DNA of 64,000 nucleotides. It comes from JAFDWR01 sp038216655. Its GTDB lineage: Bacteria; Armatimonadota; Fimbriimonadia; Fimbriimonadales; Fimbriimonadaceae. Shown piece by piece: positions 47,529-57,520 of the stretch; position 1 is the first letter of the stretch; the number at the start of each line of letters is the position of its first letter. Location: assembly GCA_038216655.1 (NCBI GenBank), contig JBBQPZ010000021.1, positions 1 to 64,000 on the forward strand, given 5' to 3'. The translations under genes were made by a program, and so were the position numbers. A model generated the notes under the pieces. It had not been told where the DNA came from, did not search any database, and was given only the letters and a program-made list of their open reading frames with translations.

Positions 47529-47583
47529 GCCTCAGGGTTGGGCCGGTGGCGGTTCCGAGCCTTGTCCAGGAGAACCCTGAGGC
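47529..47583. repeat. 55-bp inverted-repeat unit (RAYT-type)
   Basis: GCCTCAGGGTT (47529-47539) pairs exactly with AACCCTGAGGC (47573-47583). Same ends and size class as the units around the transposase 500 nt downstream. Confidence 0.7.
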
Positions 47584-47870
47584 ATCCAGAGCGGTGCTGG
47601 TCCTCGCGGTTTGGATTGACATGGACGGGGACGGTTTCGGATCGGAAGGCCCCCTCACCCCCCGCCCTCTCCCACGGCGGGGAGAGGGGGCCGGAGATCC
47701 GGCTCTTGTCTTCTTGCGGGTTAGGAGTTCGGGGGCGGTTTGGGGTTTGCGCACTTTGTTTGCCGGTTAGGATGGGGGTGGGGTTGGACGCTCTCGTGTT
47801 TGGGGCTTTGGTTAACCGTGGCTGCCGACGAGGCGCGATCGGTCCAGCAATTGGGCGGCGATTACGGCTT

Positions 47871-47899
47871 GCCGACAGGAGTGTCGGCGGTCCCGGTTA
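47871..47899 (+). repeat. REP-like palindromic repeat, family B, copy 2
   Basis: GCCGACAGGAGTGTCGGC, perfect 7-bp stem with GGAG loop, then GGTCCCGGTTA. Copies at 185 and 61154. Confidence 0.75.
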
Positions 47900-47970
47900 A
47901 TTGAGGGGGATGGTTTCTTGTTTTGCGGTCTTGTCTTCGACTCCGCCGTATCGGATGAAGAGGGTTGGAG

Positions 47971-48018
47971 CTACGGGTGGGTAGTTAGCCTCGCGCCACA
48001 GGGCGTGGCGGGGCATCA
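47971..48018 (+). repeat. 48-bp direct repeat flanking the transposase, left copy
   Basis: CTACGGGTGGGTAG at the start, hairpin CGCCAC...GTGGCG in the middle. Matches 48849-48896 at 46 of 48 positions. The pair brackets the RAYT gene. Confidence 0.75.
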
Positions 48019-48029
48019 CGGTTTGCGAT

Positions 48030-48086
48030 GCCTCGGCACGCTTGAGCTCCAGCCATGGGGGTTTACTCCTTCTTAAGTGCCGAGGC
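48030..48086. repeat. 57-bp inverted-repeat unit, at the 3' end of the transposase gene
   Basis: GCCTCGGCAC (48030-48039) and GTGCCGAGGC (48077-48086). The right arm covers the last codons of the transposase gene (its TAA is 48073-48075 and its last residues VSLGT are encoded in the arm). Confidence 0.75.
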
Positions 48087-48621
48087 TTACGACCGCCTGG
48101 ATTGGGAGGCCGTGCTCTTCCGACCACTCCCCGCGGCTTACTAACTGTGCGCTTGACCATGGATAGCAATCCGGGTCCTCGACATATCCAGCCCTAACCG
48201 GGTTGAGGTGAACGTAGCTCATCTTCTGCCAAAGCATTTGCTCGTCCTCGACTTCAATGCTCCGGTATCCGTTCATCCAGAATCGGCGTCGATTGAGACC
48301 CAGTTGTTGGTCAAATTCTCGCACTTCTGATTCGGTGAGGAGCGGGCGGAGGGCCGCTGATGTATTGGCCTTGAAGGCACGCATGAAGCTCGGCCCGGTG
48401 AGCGCTTCGGGAAGCCGGACGAGCATGTGGATGTGGTGGGGCATGACTACGTAGGCGTGCAGAGCTACTTTGGCGAGCTTGCACTGTCGAGCCAGGTTTT
48501 GCACCATGGCTTCGCGCATCTCTTCTCGACGGAAGGCGTGGACGAAGTCGAGGACGGTGGTGGTGATGAAGAGCGTCGCCCCGGGGTTTGCATTATTTCT
48601 GTAATGCTTGTAGCTGCCCAC
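48073..48621 (-). CDS. REP-associated tyrosine transposase (RAYT, Y1/HUH type)
   Basis: 182 residues. Single-strand DNA transposase of the Y1 family that acts on REP hairpins. HUH motif in MPHHIHMLVRL, catalytic Tyr region MSYVHLNPVRAGYV, and the RAYT C-terminal CYPWSSAQL. GTG 48621 is the start; no strong ribosome site is visible. It is surrounded by its likely targets: units at 48030, 48665 and 48784, and a 48-bp direct repeat on each side. The single full-length, unbroken frame suggests it is or was active. Confidence 0.9.
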   Translation of the reverse strand: MGSYKHYRNNANPGATLFITTTVLDFVHAFRREEMREAMVQNLARQCKLAKVALHAYVVMPHHIHMLVRLPEALTGPSFMRAFKANTSAALRPLLTESEVREFDQQLGLNRRRFWMNGYRSIEVEDEQMLWQKMSYVHLNPVRAGYVEDPDCYPWSSAQLVSRGEWSEEHGLPIQAVVSLGT

Positions 48622-48664
48622 TTAGCAATTATGTGCTGACTTTGTCTAGCGGGGTCAGTCTCTA

Positions 48665-48744
48665 GCCTCGGCACTTGGTTTTTCCGCATGCCTCGGCGCG
48701 CTCTATCCTCAGATGTTTGTGAGGGATCGCTAGAGTGCCGAGGC
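48665..48744. repeat. 80-bp inverted-repeat unit with an inner arm
   Basis: Ends GCCTCGGCAC (48665-48674) and GTGCCGAGGC (48735-48744), with a further GCCTCGGCGC copy at 48690-48699. Longer than the 55-57 bp class because of the inner arm. Confidence 0.65.
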
Positions 48745-48783
48745 TTGGGTCGGAGTGTGGACGCGCCTTGGCGGCTGAGTTCA

Positions 48784-48839
48784 GCCTCGGCACTTGGACC
48801 TGGGCCGGCTCCTTGCGAGAGGTTAGAACGTGCCGAGGC
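48784..48839. repeat. 56-bp inverted-repeat unit
   Basis: GCCTCGGCAC (48784-48793) and GTGCCGAGGC (48830-48839), perfect 10-bp arms. Confidence 0.7.
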
Positions 48840-48848
48840 ATCCTAAAA

Positions 48849-48896
48849 CTACGGGTGGGTAGATAGCCTCGCGCCACGGGGCGTGGCGGGGCATCA
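48849..48896 (+). repeat. 48-bp direct repeat flanking the transposase, right copy
   Basis: 46 of 48 match with 47971-48018. Here the inner hairpin is CGCCACG-GGG-CGTGGCG, a perfect 7-bp stem. Confidence 0.75.
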
Positions 48897-48935
48897 AGAC
48901 TCAGTTGTAGGTTTGTACACGCCGGTTAGATCCAG

Positions 48936-49481
48936 TCACGACATTTTCACTACCGACTTAAGGAGCTCTCGGGGCGATGTAGCCAAACTGAGCTCTATCG
49001 CTCTAATGTTGTTTCCACACAGGAATCTGATCGAATGAGTCGGGATGCCAAGATCTTTCGCGGCGTTTGCAAAGGCCTGGCTCGCAATGTTGAAGGGGTA
49101 TCGTTCGTGGCCCGATAGCAGGATCAGGCTGACCCGGTGCATTATCTCCTTGGTGAAAATGCGTTTGATATGGCCGTCGACAGCAGCCAGAGCATCCCTT
49201 CTTGGGCCTGACTTTGAAACCTGACCCGCGGGAATACAGGTTGGCAACACGTCCGCGAAGAGGATCGGACTGATCTCAGAGCGTCTACATTCACTCCAAA
49301 TCCTGCGTCCATCTTCGATCGAGCCTCCGACTAGGCGGTATGCCATGTTGTAGAACATTACGCCCCGCCTGTCTAAGCGGTAAGAACCAATGCGATCTTC
49401 ATGTGCCAGGCTGGAATTCGGCTCTCTTCCGACAATGAGGACCGGTGGGAAGTCTGCCTCCGCAGTCTTACCGTAGGCCAT
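48936..49481 (-). CDS. Unrecognised protein downstream of sufB
   Basis: 181 residues, soluble. VLIVGREPNSSLAHEDRIG near the start and LILLSGHERYPF later are faintly like uracil-DNA-glycosylase-type folds (GxxPxxx and H-rich end), but the match is weak and I do not assign it. ATG 49481 is chosen over an upstream TTG because GAGGGAG lies 6-7 nt before it. Twenty nt after the sufB stop, so likely co-transcribed. The base usage is more AT-rich than in the neighbours, and the gene borders the transposon island, so it may be a recent arrival. Confidence 0.65.
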   Translation of the reverse strand: MAYGKTAEADFPPVLIVGREPNSSLAHEDRIGSYRLDRRGVMFYNMAYRLVGGSIEDGRRIWSECRRSEISPILFADVLPTCIPAGQVSKSGPRRDALAAVDGHIKRIFTKEIMHRVSLILLSGHERYPFNIASQAFANAAKDLGIPTHSIRFLCGNNIRAIELSLATSPRELLKSVVKMS

Positions 49482-49500
49482 TATCACTCCCTCGGTAGCG

Positions 49501-51090
<1,590 letters not shown>

Positions 51091-51102
51091 GTTCTTCTTT
51101 TG

Positions 51103-51147
51103 TAAGGGGGTAATGGGTAAGGGGTAAGGGGTAAGGGGTAAGGGGTG
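51103..51147. repeat. Tandem repeat of TAAGGGG upstream of sufB
   Basis: About six 7-bp units (TAAGGGG, some with one change) directly before the sufB start, in its leader on the minus strand. Telomere-like sequence, but inside the chromosome. Possibly a slippage-prone regulatory tract. Confidence 0.6.
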
Positions 51148-51348
51148 AGGGTGTGGCGCGGGTTGGTCGGTTGGGTGGCGCGCCGAGGTTGGCTCGGATT
51201 TTTGGGGTCCGGCTGGTTCCTCACGCCCACTCCCGGAGTCCGGGACATCGCGCTTCTGATTGTTCTTTGATTATGACATCAATCTGGATGGTTTCGTGCA
51301 GATTGGGTTTTGGCACGGTGCGGGGTCTTAGCGCCGTAGAATAGCGAT

Positions 51349-52218
51349 ATGCGATTGCTCACGGTTCCGAACTGGTCCTTCGGCCGTGACAAGGCGTTGC
51401 TGGGGCGGTGCCGGGATCTTTTGGCGGTGAGTGGTTTGTCGGTACATTTTTGCGCGAGCGATGTTGACCACAACCGCACGGTTACCGCGTTTAGTGGGGA
51501 GGCGTCGGCAGTTTTCGGCGCGATCGTGACTCTGGCCGAGGAGATTTTGCCTTCGATCGATTTGAACCGGCATGTCGGGGTGCATCCGCGCATTGGTGGG
51601 CTTGATGTTTGTCCGCTCATTCAGCTCGATGACACTCCGCTGGAGGATGCGAATGCATCGGTTTCGACTCTGGCGAGTCTGCTTGCCGACCGTTGGGGGT
51701 TGCCGATTTACTTGTACGAGAAATCGGAACGCGGTCGGCATGAGGCGGACCTGCCTACGCTTCGCAAGGGTGGGTTTGGGGGGCTTGCGGGGAAGGCGCT
51801 TTCGCCGGATTTCGGCCCGACCTACGCGCATCCGCAGCTTGGGGTGACGGTGCTGGGGGTTCGTGATCCGCTGATTGCGATGAATGTGGATCTGCGGACG
51901 GTTGATCTTTCGCTGGCGCGGGGGATTGCGAAGTCGATCCGGTATCTGCGATCCGAGGGGGACGTGCGATTTCTGGGGGTTCGTGCGTTGGGGTTGCCGC
52001 TGGCGAGCCGGGATCTGACGCAGGTGAGTATGAATTTGACCCTTCCGGACCTGACGGGGGTTGACCCGATCGTTGAGTGGGTGACCGAGCAGGCGGGGAA
52101 GCGGGGGGTACAGATCGATGGGATGGAGCTGATTGGGGTCATCCGTCCGGTGGATTTGGAGCGGGCGACTCGGTTGGCGGTTCAGCCGTCGCAGGTTGTG
52201 GATTCGCTCGGTGTCTAG
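51349..52218 (+). CDS. Glutamate formimidoyltransferase
   Basis: 289 residues, the transferase half of FTCD only. Moves the formimino group from N-formimino-glutamate (histidine breakdown) to tetrahydrofolate. Motifs VPNWSFGRD, DVDHNRTVTAF, GVHPRIGGLDVCPL (His of the catalytic site), YLYEKSERGR and LRKGGFGGL are those of the family. The cyclodeaminase half is absent, so a separate enzyme (FchA type) would be needed. TAGAAT lies 6 nt before the ATG. It feeds the same one-carbon pool as fhs and formate dehydrogenase. Its TAG shares CTAG with the stop of purK. Confidence 0.9.
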   Translation: MRLLTVPNWSFGRDKALLGRCRDLLAVSGLSVHFCASDVDHNRTVTAFSGEASAVFGAIVTLAEEILPSIDLNRHVGVHPRIGGLDVCPLIQLDDTPLEDANASVSTLASLLADRWGLPIYLYEKSERGRHEADLPTLRKGGFGGLAGKALSPDFGPTYAHPQLGVTVLGVRDPLIAMNVDLRTVDLSLARGIAKSIRYLRSEGDVRFLGVRALGLPLASRDLTQVSMNLTLPDLTGVDPIVEWVTEQAGKRGVQIDGMELIGVIRPVDLERATRLAVQPSQVVDSLGV

Positions 52219-53348
52219 CGGGTCCAGGTTTCGTAGAAGCGCTGGCGGGCGGTTAGGGCGCGCTCGACGATGCCTTCGCCGATGACGTTGAGGTGACCCA
52301 TTTTGCGTCCGGGGCGGGACTCGGACTTGCCGTACCAGTGGACGAAGACGCCGGGGTCTCCTTGGGCGGCCGCGAGGGCTTGCCGGTATTGGGAGTCGCG
52401 CGCGGAGGGCTGGCCCATGAGGTTCGCCATGCAGGTGGGTTGGCCCTCGGCAATGCCGAGCGGCAGATCCATTACGAGGCGGACGTGCTGCTCGAACTGG
52501 CTTGCCCCGCCCCAGTCCAGGGTGTAGTGTCCCGAGTTGTGGGGTCGGGGGGCGATTTCGTTGATGGAGACTTCCCCGTTCTCGGTTTCGAACATCTCGA
52601 CTCCGAACAGGCCACGTCCGCCGACCGCTTCGACGGCAGCGAGGGCGATCTCCGCGCGATGGGTGGCGCCGGACTCTCCGTGGGGGAAGACGAGGTCGCA
52701 GACCCCGTCTTTCTGCACGGTTATGACGGTTGGGAAGGCTCCTCGGTGCGAGCCGTCGGCGCTGACGAATACCATCGCGGCCAGCTCTTGTCGGAACGGG
52801 ACCATGCTCTCGGCGAGCCAGCCGCCGCCCTGCCAGAGTTCTCGGAACGAATCGAACTCGGCGCGGGAGCGAGCGAAGCGCGTGCCTTTGCCGTCGTAGC
52901 CGCCGAACCGCGCTTTGAGCACCAAGGGGAAGCCGATCTCGGCGATCGCGGATTCGCCGTCGCCTTCGATTGCGACCGCGTGGGGCGCGGCGACTCCGGC
53001 CTTCGACAGGGCTTGACGTTGGTGGAGCTTGTCTTGGATGGTCGCGAGGGTATCGATTCCGGGGAGCAGGCAACTCTCGTCGCGAGCGGCCAACTGGACG
53101 GCATCGCGAAGGATTGCGGCAGGGATGAACTCGTTCTCAAGCGTGACGTGCTGGGCAACCCGGAGCACCGAGGCTAGCGCCTCGACGTCGTCGAGTCGCC
53201 CGCTCAGGGAGGCGGCGATCTGCGCGGCGGGGAAATCCGTGCCGGCATCGAGCGATACGCATCGCAGACCCATTCGTTGGGCGGCCATGATCGACATGCG
53301 GGCGAGTTGCCCGCCGCCGAGAAATCCGATGTCGTAGTTCGTCGCCAC
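52215..53348 (-). CDS. purK: N5-carboxyaminoimidazole ribonucleotide synthase
   Basis: 377 residues. ATP-grasp enzyme that carboxylates AIR with bicarbonate in purine synthesis. Motifs GFLGGGQLARM, KARFGGYDGKGTRF, GVEMF, INEIAPRPHNSGHYTLD are PurK-typical. GTG start with no clear ribosome site; TTTATC 4-5 nt upstream may be a -10 box. Converges on the formimidoyltransferase and shares the CTAG stop overlap. purE is not adjacent. Confidence 0.95.
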   Translation of the reverse strand: MATNYDIGFLGGGQLARMSIMAAQRMGLRCVSLDAGTDFPAAQIAASLSGRLDDVEALASVLRVAQHVTLENEFIPAAILRDAVQLAARDESCLLPGIDTLATIQDKLHQRQALSKAGVAAPHAVAIEGDGESAIAEIGFPLVLKARFGGYDGKGTRFARSRAEFDSFRELWQGGGWLAESMVPFRQELAAMVFVSADGSHRGAFPTVITVQKDGVCDLVFPHGESGATHRAEIALAAVEAVGGRGLFGVEMFETENGEVSINEIAPRPHNSGHYTLDWGGASQFEQHVRLVMDLPLGIAEGQPTCMANLMGQPSARDSQYRQALAAAQGDPGVFVHWYGKSESRPGRKMGHLNVIGEGIVERALTARQRFYETWTR

Positions 53349-53414
53349 TCCGGATAAAGCTACCCTGGGGAGGGGGTTGGGCGTTCGGTGTTAGGTTGGG
53401 TGTTGGGTGTGGGG

Positions 53415-55259
53415 CTACTGCCGGAGATAGGGGCGGGCTTGGAGGATGTAGATTTGATCGCCGACGATGGCCCATTCGATATCTTGGGGGCGGTTTTTGA
53501 AAAGGCGCTGAATCGCCTGACCGGTCTTGGCCAAGCGGCGGATGAGCGCGTCGGTCAGGACGGCGCGATCTGCGGGAGAGGGGACGGCGATGACTCCACC
53601 ATTGGGGGCGAAGATGAGGCGCTCATCGTCTTGAGTTCGGGTTAGGATTTGCACCGCATTGGTTTCCTCACGGAAGACGATTTGCTCGGGGACCTTTTGT
53701 CCGTCGACGACGCGGATTCCCAGGCCGCGCTTCGCGCTGATGAAGATCGCGCTCTTGTCCGCATCGTCAAACGGATTCGCGGTAATCATGACGCCGGAGG
53801 ACTCCGAGGGAACGGCCTCCTGAATCAGGACCGCCATGGCGATATGGGTGTGATCGAAGCCGGCGCGCTCCCGAGCGAGGAACGCTTCCTCGTTCCACAC
53901 GGAGGCCCACACGGTCTTCACGGCTTCGACGAGGGCGGCGTCGCCCTTGACATTCGGGACCGTTGAGTAGAGACCGGCTCCGCTGAAGTTTGGTAGGTCT
54001 TCCGAGTTGGTGGAGCTGCGTACGAATACTCCCTTCCCTTTCAGGTCAGTCTGGACACGTCGCACGATCTCGTCGGAGAGAGCTGGCGGCATCGCGGCGG
54101 CGATGAATGACTTGCGAAGAGTGGCGAGGCGGGCGCGGCGCTTGGCCCCTCCTTTGATGAACTCGGGCTCCGCGAGCATCGCGTTGATCGCGGTGTCGAG
54201 GCCGTTCGCTTTGAGGAACGAGGCGTAATCTGAGAAGGGGAGAGTGAACCCGGGCGGGACTTGGACTTGGGGGATCGCGGCGTGCAAGACCTCGCCGAGG
54301 TTTGCGGACTTCGCTCCATAGCGGAGCGAATCGGTGGCCTGCTGGTTGGAGAGTGAAGCCAGCCTTGTCTCCGTGAGGTCGATGTTGGGCGTCACCTGAG
54401 CTTTCTGCTGTTTGCGGGCGGACTGGTACCGGGAGAGTTCATTCGGCTCTGCAGCGCGAACGTGATATTCGCCCGCCTCGGTTCGGTACGCCACCCACTT
54501 GCCGTCGAACTTCGCAAACTCTCGCGGGGCGTTTCGGATCGTCGCGCTCGGAATGCGCCAGCCCCGCGCCAACAGGCCGAGGTGGGACAGGGGAGTTGTC
54601 GGGCGGCTGAAGATCAGTCCCGAGATCGGAGGAGCGCCTGCGGGAGCGCTGTCGATTACGAGAATGTCCTCAGGGTCGGCTCCTGAGATGTCTTCGACGG
54701 TCTTGACGATTTTGAGTCGGCCGATCGAGAAGCCGAGGTTGAGCGGAATGTACGGTTGGTTACGGGTGATGTCGCTCAGCGACACCCGCGGAATGTGGAG
54801 GTTGTCCGAAAGAGCTTCTTGTCGGTTCGAGTTTGGTTTGAACGCAAGCGGCGTGAAGAACGCCTTCGAAATGGTGCGGTAGGCCAGCGCGATCATGGTG
54901 CTCGTGGCGAGATCGCCGTCCCAAAACTCAAACGTCCACTTCTTCACGGTGGGCTGGTAGGCCACTCATCCGAGCAAGAAGCGCCGGTCGTCACGCTGGG
55001 TGTTCTTGTCGAAGAACTCTTGCTCGCCATCGAGGGATAGGTAGAGCTTCGCGGCGAGTTCTCGGTGGTGGCGGTCCTCTTTGGATTCGATGAAGTAGAT
55101 CCGATTGGCGTTCCGCCGATCGATCATGAAGCGGACATGCTTCTGTGGATACGGAATCGTCGTCGTCCCCGCGATTCGGTCGAACTCGGCCTCGCTGCCG
55201 ATCGCCGGAACCGACAGTGCCGCCTGAATTCCGACCCCTCCGACAAGAAGCGCAAGCAT
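53415..55259 (-). pseudogene. PEP/pyruvate-binding domain protein with in-frame TGA
   Basis: 614 codons in one frame, 55259 down to 53415, broken by a single TGA at 54966-54968. N-part (97 residues): signal-like start (LALLVGGVGIQAALS), then KHVRFMIDRRNANRIYFIES and GEQEFFDKNT. After the TGA: VAYQPTVKKWTFEFWDGDL, PLAFKPNSNRQEALSDNL, the His-like swivel part SRPTTPLSHLGLLARGW and the ATP-binding part (FVRSSTNSEDLPNFSGAG). The two halves are the two ends of one known protein family of the pyruvate phosphate dikinase type, where the segment around the TGA is normally continuous (RRFLLG-x-AYQ). So the TGA breaks a single protein. It is probably a point mutation or sequencing error, or a readthrough codon. 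A GTG directly after the TGA could also restart translation. Confidence 0.8.
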
Positions 55260-55482
55260 GACCTCATGATAGGCCCTGCGCTAAGATGCAGGTTGAAAGA
55301 TGGGTGCCCGTCGTTCGCCCTCAACCTCTCAAGGGGGCGAATCCGGCTCCTCGAAATGCTGTGATGAAACACCCCAGCTCGGGGGGGACTTGCCCTGTAA
55401 AGCATGATCAAGCGAGCTTCCAATCGGGAGTCCTGCCTAACGACCTCCTCGCTCTAAACAAATGAGCCAGACCCGGAGCGCC

Positions 55483-56874
55483 TTAAGATTTCTTCGGCGA
55501 AGCGGGGGGATCTCCGGCGAGACCCACTTGCGCTACTTTGCCTTCCTTCGTGTACAGAACGACCAGGGTAAACCACCGGTCCTTGGCCTGAACCCGATAC
55601 GTCACCCAGGCGTCAGCGCCCTCCGCTTCCGCCGAGCAGAAACCGATGTGCTGCAGCGTAGCAACTTGCGCAAATACGTTCGACATCATGGCACGCCCGG
55701 TCTTCATTGGGGCGGTCATCTCCGGATCAAGTAAAGACTCGTCCGCCTTCCGCGCCGCAAGCGCGGCAAGGGCAGCTTGGACCCGGGTCGCGCGGGTTGA
55801 ATCGGGATCCGAACTCACTTCAACGGGTCTTGGAGTCTTGAGGGTGGGATCGAGGATCTCCGCCACCGAGCGCGCAACCCCCTCGCCGTTGAACGCATAC
55901 ACGTTCCCGAGGACCACCACCGACAACTTCGGCTTTAGGAACCGGACGAACCCTGCGCTGTAACCGACAGAAGCCCCTGCGTGGCCGACGAACGGTGAGC
56001 CTCCTCGAGGGGTCAGATCCCAACCCATTCCGTACGGGCGGGTATGCCCGCTCTTGAGCGTCGCGCGACTCCACATCGACTCGTAAGAAGCGGCCGACAG
56101 GAGTTTGTGCTCGGTCAAGAGGGCGTCCCACTTCGCCATATCGGCAATGTTCGAGGTGATTGTCCCGTCCGAAGCTAGGCTCCCGGTGCCGCGCAGGCTC
56201 AAGAAATGGGTCCCATCTAGGAGATAACCGTGGGCCCGACGCGGCATTACGTCGCCGGAGGTCATGAACTTGGTCTTGGTCATCCCCGCTGGCTTGAATA
56301 TTTGTTCCTGCACGAACTGTGGATAGGGGATACCCGCCGCCTTCTCGATGATGTAGCCCATCAAGGCGTAATTCGTGTTGCTGTAGGACCACGTCAACCC
56401 GGTTGCGAAGTCGAGCGGCAGCGGAGTCATGGAGTCCATGAATTGCTTCCGGTCGAACTCCTTGTCCAGCCCGAGCCCAGGAACGAAGACGTACTCTTGA
56501 ATCCCCGAGGTCTGGTTCAGCAGATTCCGAACGGTGATTTCGTTCCAGTTCTCCTTGGCTTCGGGCAGATACTTGGAGATCGGGTCATCGAGCCCGATTT
56601 TCCCCTGCTCGACGAGGAGCATCGTCGCGAAGGCAGTGAACTGCTTCGTGATGGAACCAATTTCGCACAAGTTATCGACCTTCATCGGCGTATCCAGCTC
56701 GATGTCGGCCTTGCCAAATGCACCCGAGCGCACCAGCTTGCCGTCGCGGATGATGCCGTAGGTCAAGCCGGGGATGTGGGAGCGCGTCATCTCGCCGCGC
56801 AGGTAGTCGTCGACCGCGTCGCCGCGCGCAAGCGTCGTCAATACGAAGGCGAAGGGGACTAGAAAACGGGTCAC
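55483..56874 (-). CDS. Exported beta-lactamase-fold serine hydrolase
   Basis: 463 residues. Penicillin-binding/beta-lactamase class C fold with SxxK (GSITKQF), YxN (SYSNTNYAL) and HxG (GHAGASVG) motifs and a signal peptide (FLVPFAFVLTTLARG). Such proteins cleave peptides, esters or cell-wall stem peptides. The last 120 residues are an extra alpha-beta domain (LQHIGFCSAEAEGADAWVTY). GTG 56874 is the start: TATCCC lies 6 nt upstream and no Shine-Dalgarno is present. A longer frame upstream is noise. Confidence 0.9.
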   Translation of the reverse strand: MTRFLVPFAFVLTTLARGDAVDDYLRGEMTRSHIPGLTYGIIRDGKLVRSGAFGKADIELDTPMKVDNLCEIGSITKQFTAFATMLLVEQGKIGLDDPISKYLPEAKENWNEITVRNLLNQTSGIQEYVFVPGLGLDKEFDRKQFMDSMTPLPLDFATGLTWSYSNTNYALMGYIIEKAAGIPYPQFVQEQIFKPAGMTKTKFMTSGDVMPRRAHGYLLDGTHFLSLRGTGSLASDGTITSNIADMAKWDALLTEHKLLSAASYESMWSRATLKSGHTRPYGMGWDLTPRGGSPFVGHAGASVGYSAGFVRFLKPKLSVVVLGNVYAFNGEGVARSVAEILDPTLKTPRPVEVSSDPDSTRATRVQAALAALAARKADESLLDPEMTAPMKTGRAMMSNVFAQVATLQHIGFCSAEAEGADAWVTYRVQAKDRWFTLVVLYTKEGKVAQVGLAGDPPASPKKS

Positions 56875-57073
56875 TTGTGGGGGATACCCAAACAGGTCCG
56901 TCGCGCGCTCCACGGCCGATAGATTTGGCTGAAGTTGCCCCGAAATGGCAATTAGTTTTGCCAGGGGTTCATAATGCCAAAGAATCGGGAACGAAACTCT
57001 GGCAACTGCCATTTATTCGTTCGTGCGGGTCTGTATTAGGCTCGCGCGAAAACGCACGAAGGGATATCACTCA

Positions 57074-57520
57074 ATGAAGAAACTAATTTTCGCGGCCGTC
57101 GCCGCAGCCATGGCACTGTCCGTCACCTCGGCCCTCGCTCAAGGCGAGATGAAGATGAAGCCGCATATGAAGCCGCCGATGATGCACGACGGCAACAAAA
57201 TGATGGAGGGCCTCTCGACGGAGGAGAAGCAGACCGCCACGTCTCACTTCATGCACATGTCGCAGGCTGAGAAGGACGTCATGCACAAGCGAATGACGAT
57301 GTGCATGAAGGACCCGCACAAGGGGATGATGGCGATGATGAAGGGCAAGTCACCCAAGGAGATTGAGGCAATGGGGATGAAGCACATGATGGCTGGCCTC
57401 TCCAAAGGCGAGCAGCAGACCATGATGCACATGATGTCCAAGATGGATGGCAAGCAGAAGGCGGTCGCGCACAAGATGATGATGAACTGCTGCATGTACG
57501 GCATGAAGCACGCCAAGTAA
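57074..57520 (+). CDS. Met/His-rich secreted protein, probable metal binder
   Basis: 148 residues: signal peptide (LIFAAVAAAMALSVTSALAQ), then a mature chain of about 126 residues with about 31 Met (near 25%), many His and Lys, and three Cys (TMCMK, MMNCCMYG). Motifs such as MKMKPHMKPPMMHDGN and KGMMAMMKG recall copper-binding CopA/PcoA-type Met motifs. A periplasmic copper or silver scavenger is the likely role; this is inferred from composition. GAAGGGAT lies 6-7 nt before the ATG. Divergent from the serine hydrolase. Confidence 0.75.
   Translation: MKKLIFAAVAAAMALSVTSALAQGEMKMKPHMKPPMMHDGNKMMEGLSTEEKQTATSHFMHMSQAEKDVMHKRMTMCMKDPHKGMMAMMKGKSPKEIEAMGMKHMMAGLSKGEQQTMMHMMSKMDGKQKAVAHKMMMNCCMYGMKHAK

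Larger units (their letters stand above)
47036..48029. other. Repeat-rich intergenic region
   Basis: About 1 kb with no gene I can support. Hairpins: GTCGAGC-AA-GCTCGAC (47355-47370), GCACCC/GGGTGC (47393-47409), GACCTC-TTC-GAGGTC (47467-47481), the 55-bp unit (47529-47583), a family C double hairpin (about 47648-47697) and family B (47871-47899). A partial family A flank (AAGTCAACT) is at 47298-47306. So families A, C and B come in the same order as at 1-213. Confidence 0.6.

Noticed and set aside
47304..47770. Small frames among the hairpins before the transposase
   Set aside because: They consist of translated repeats.
51103..51147. TAAGGGG repeats as a CRISPR array or telomere
   Set aside because: No spacers, 7-bp units only, and it lies inside a chromosome between genes.
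51328..53073. A 581-codon frame on the minus strand across formimidoyltransferase and purK
   Set aside because: Arg/Pro/Ser-rich nonsense; the two real genes explain the region.
54966..54968. TGA as selenocysteine in the PEP-binding protein
   Set aside because: No other sign of Sec use in the window; the residue is not a Cys in the family.
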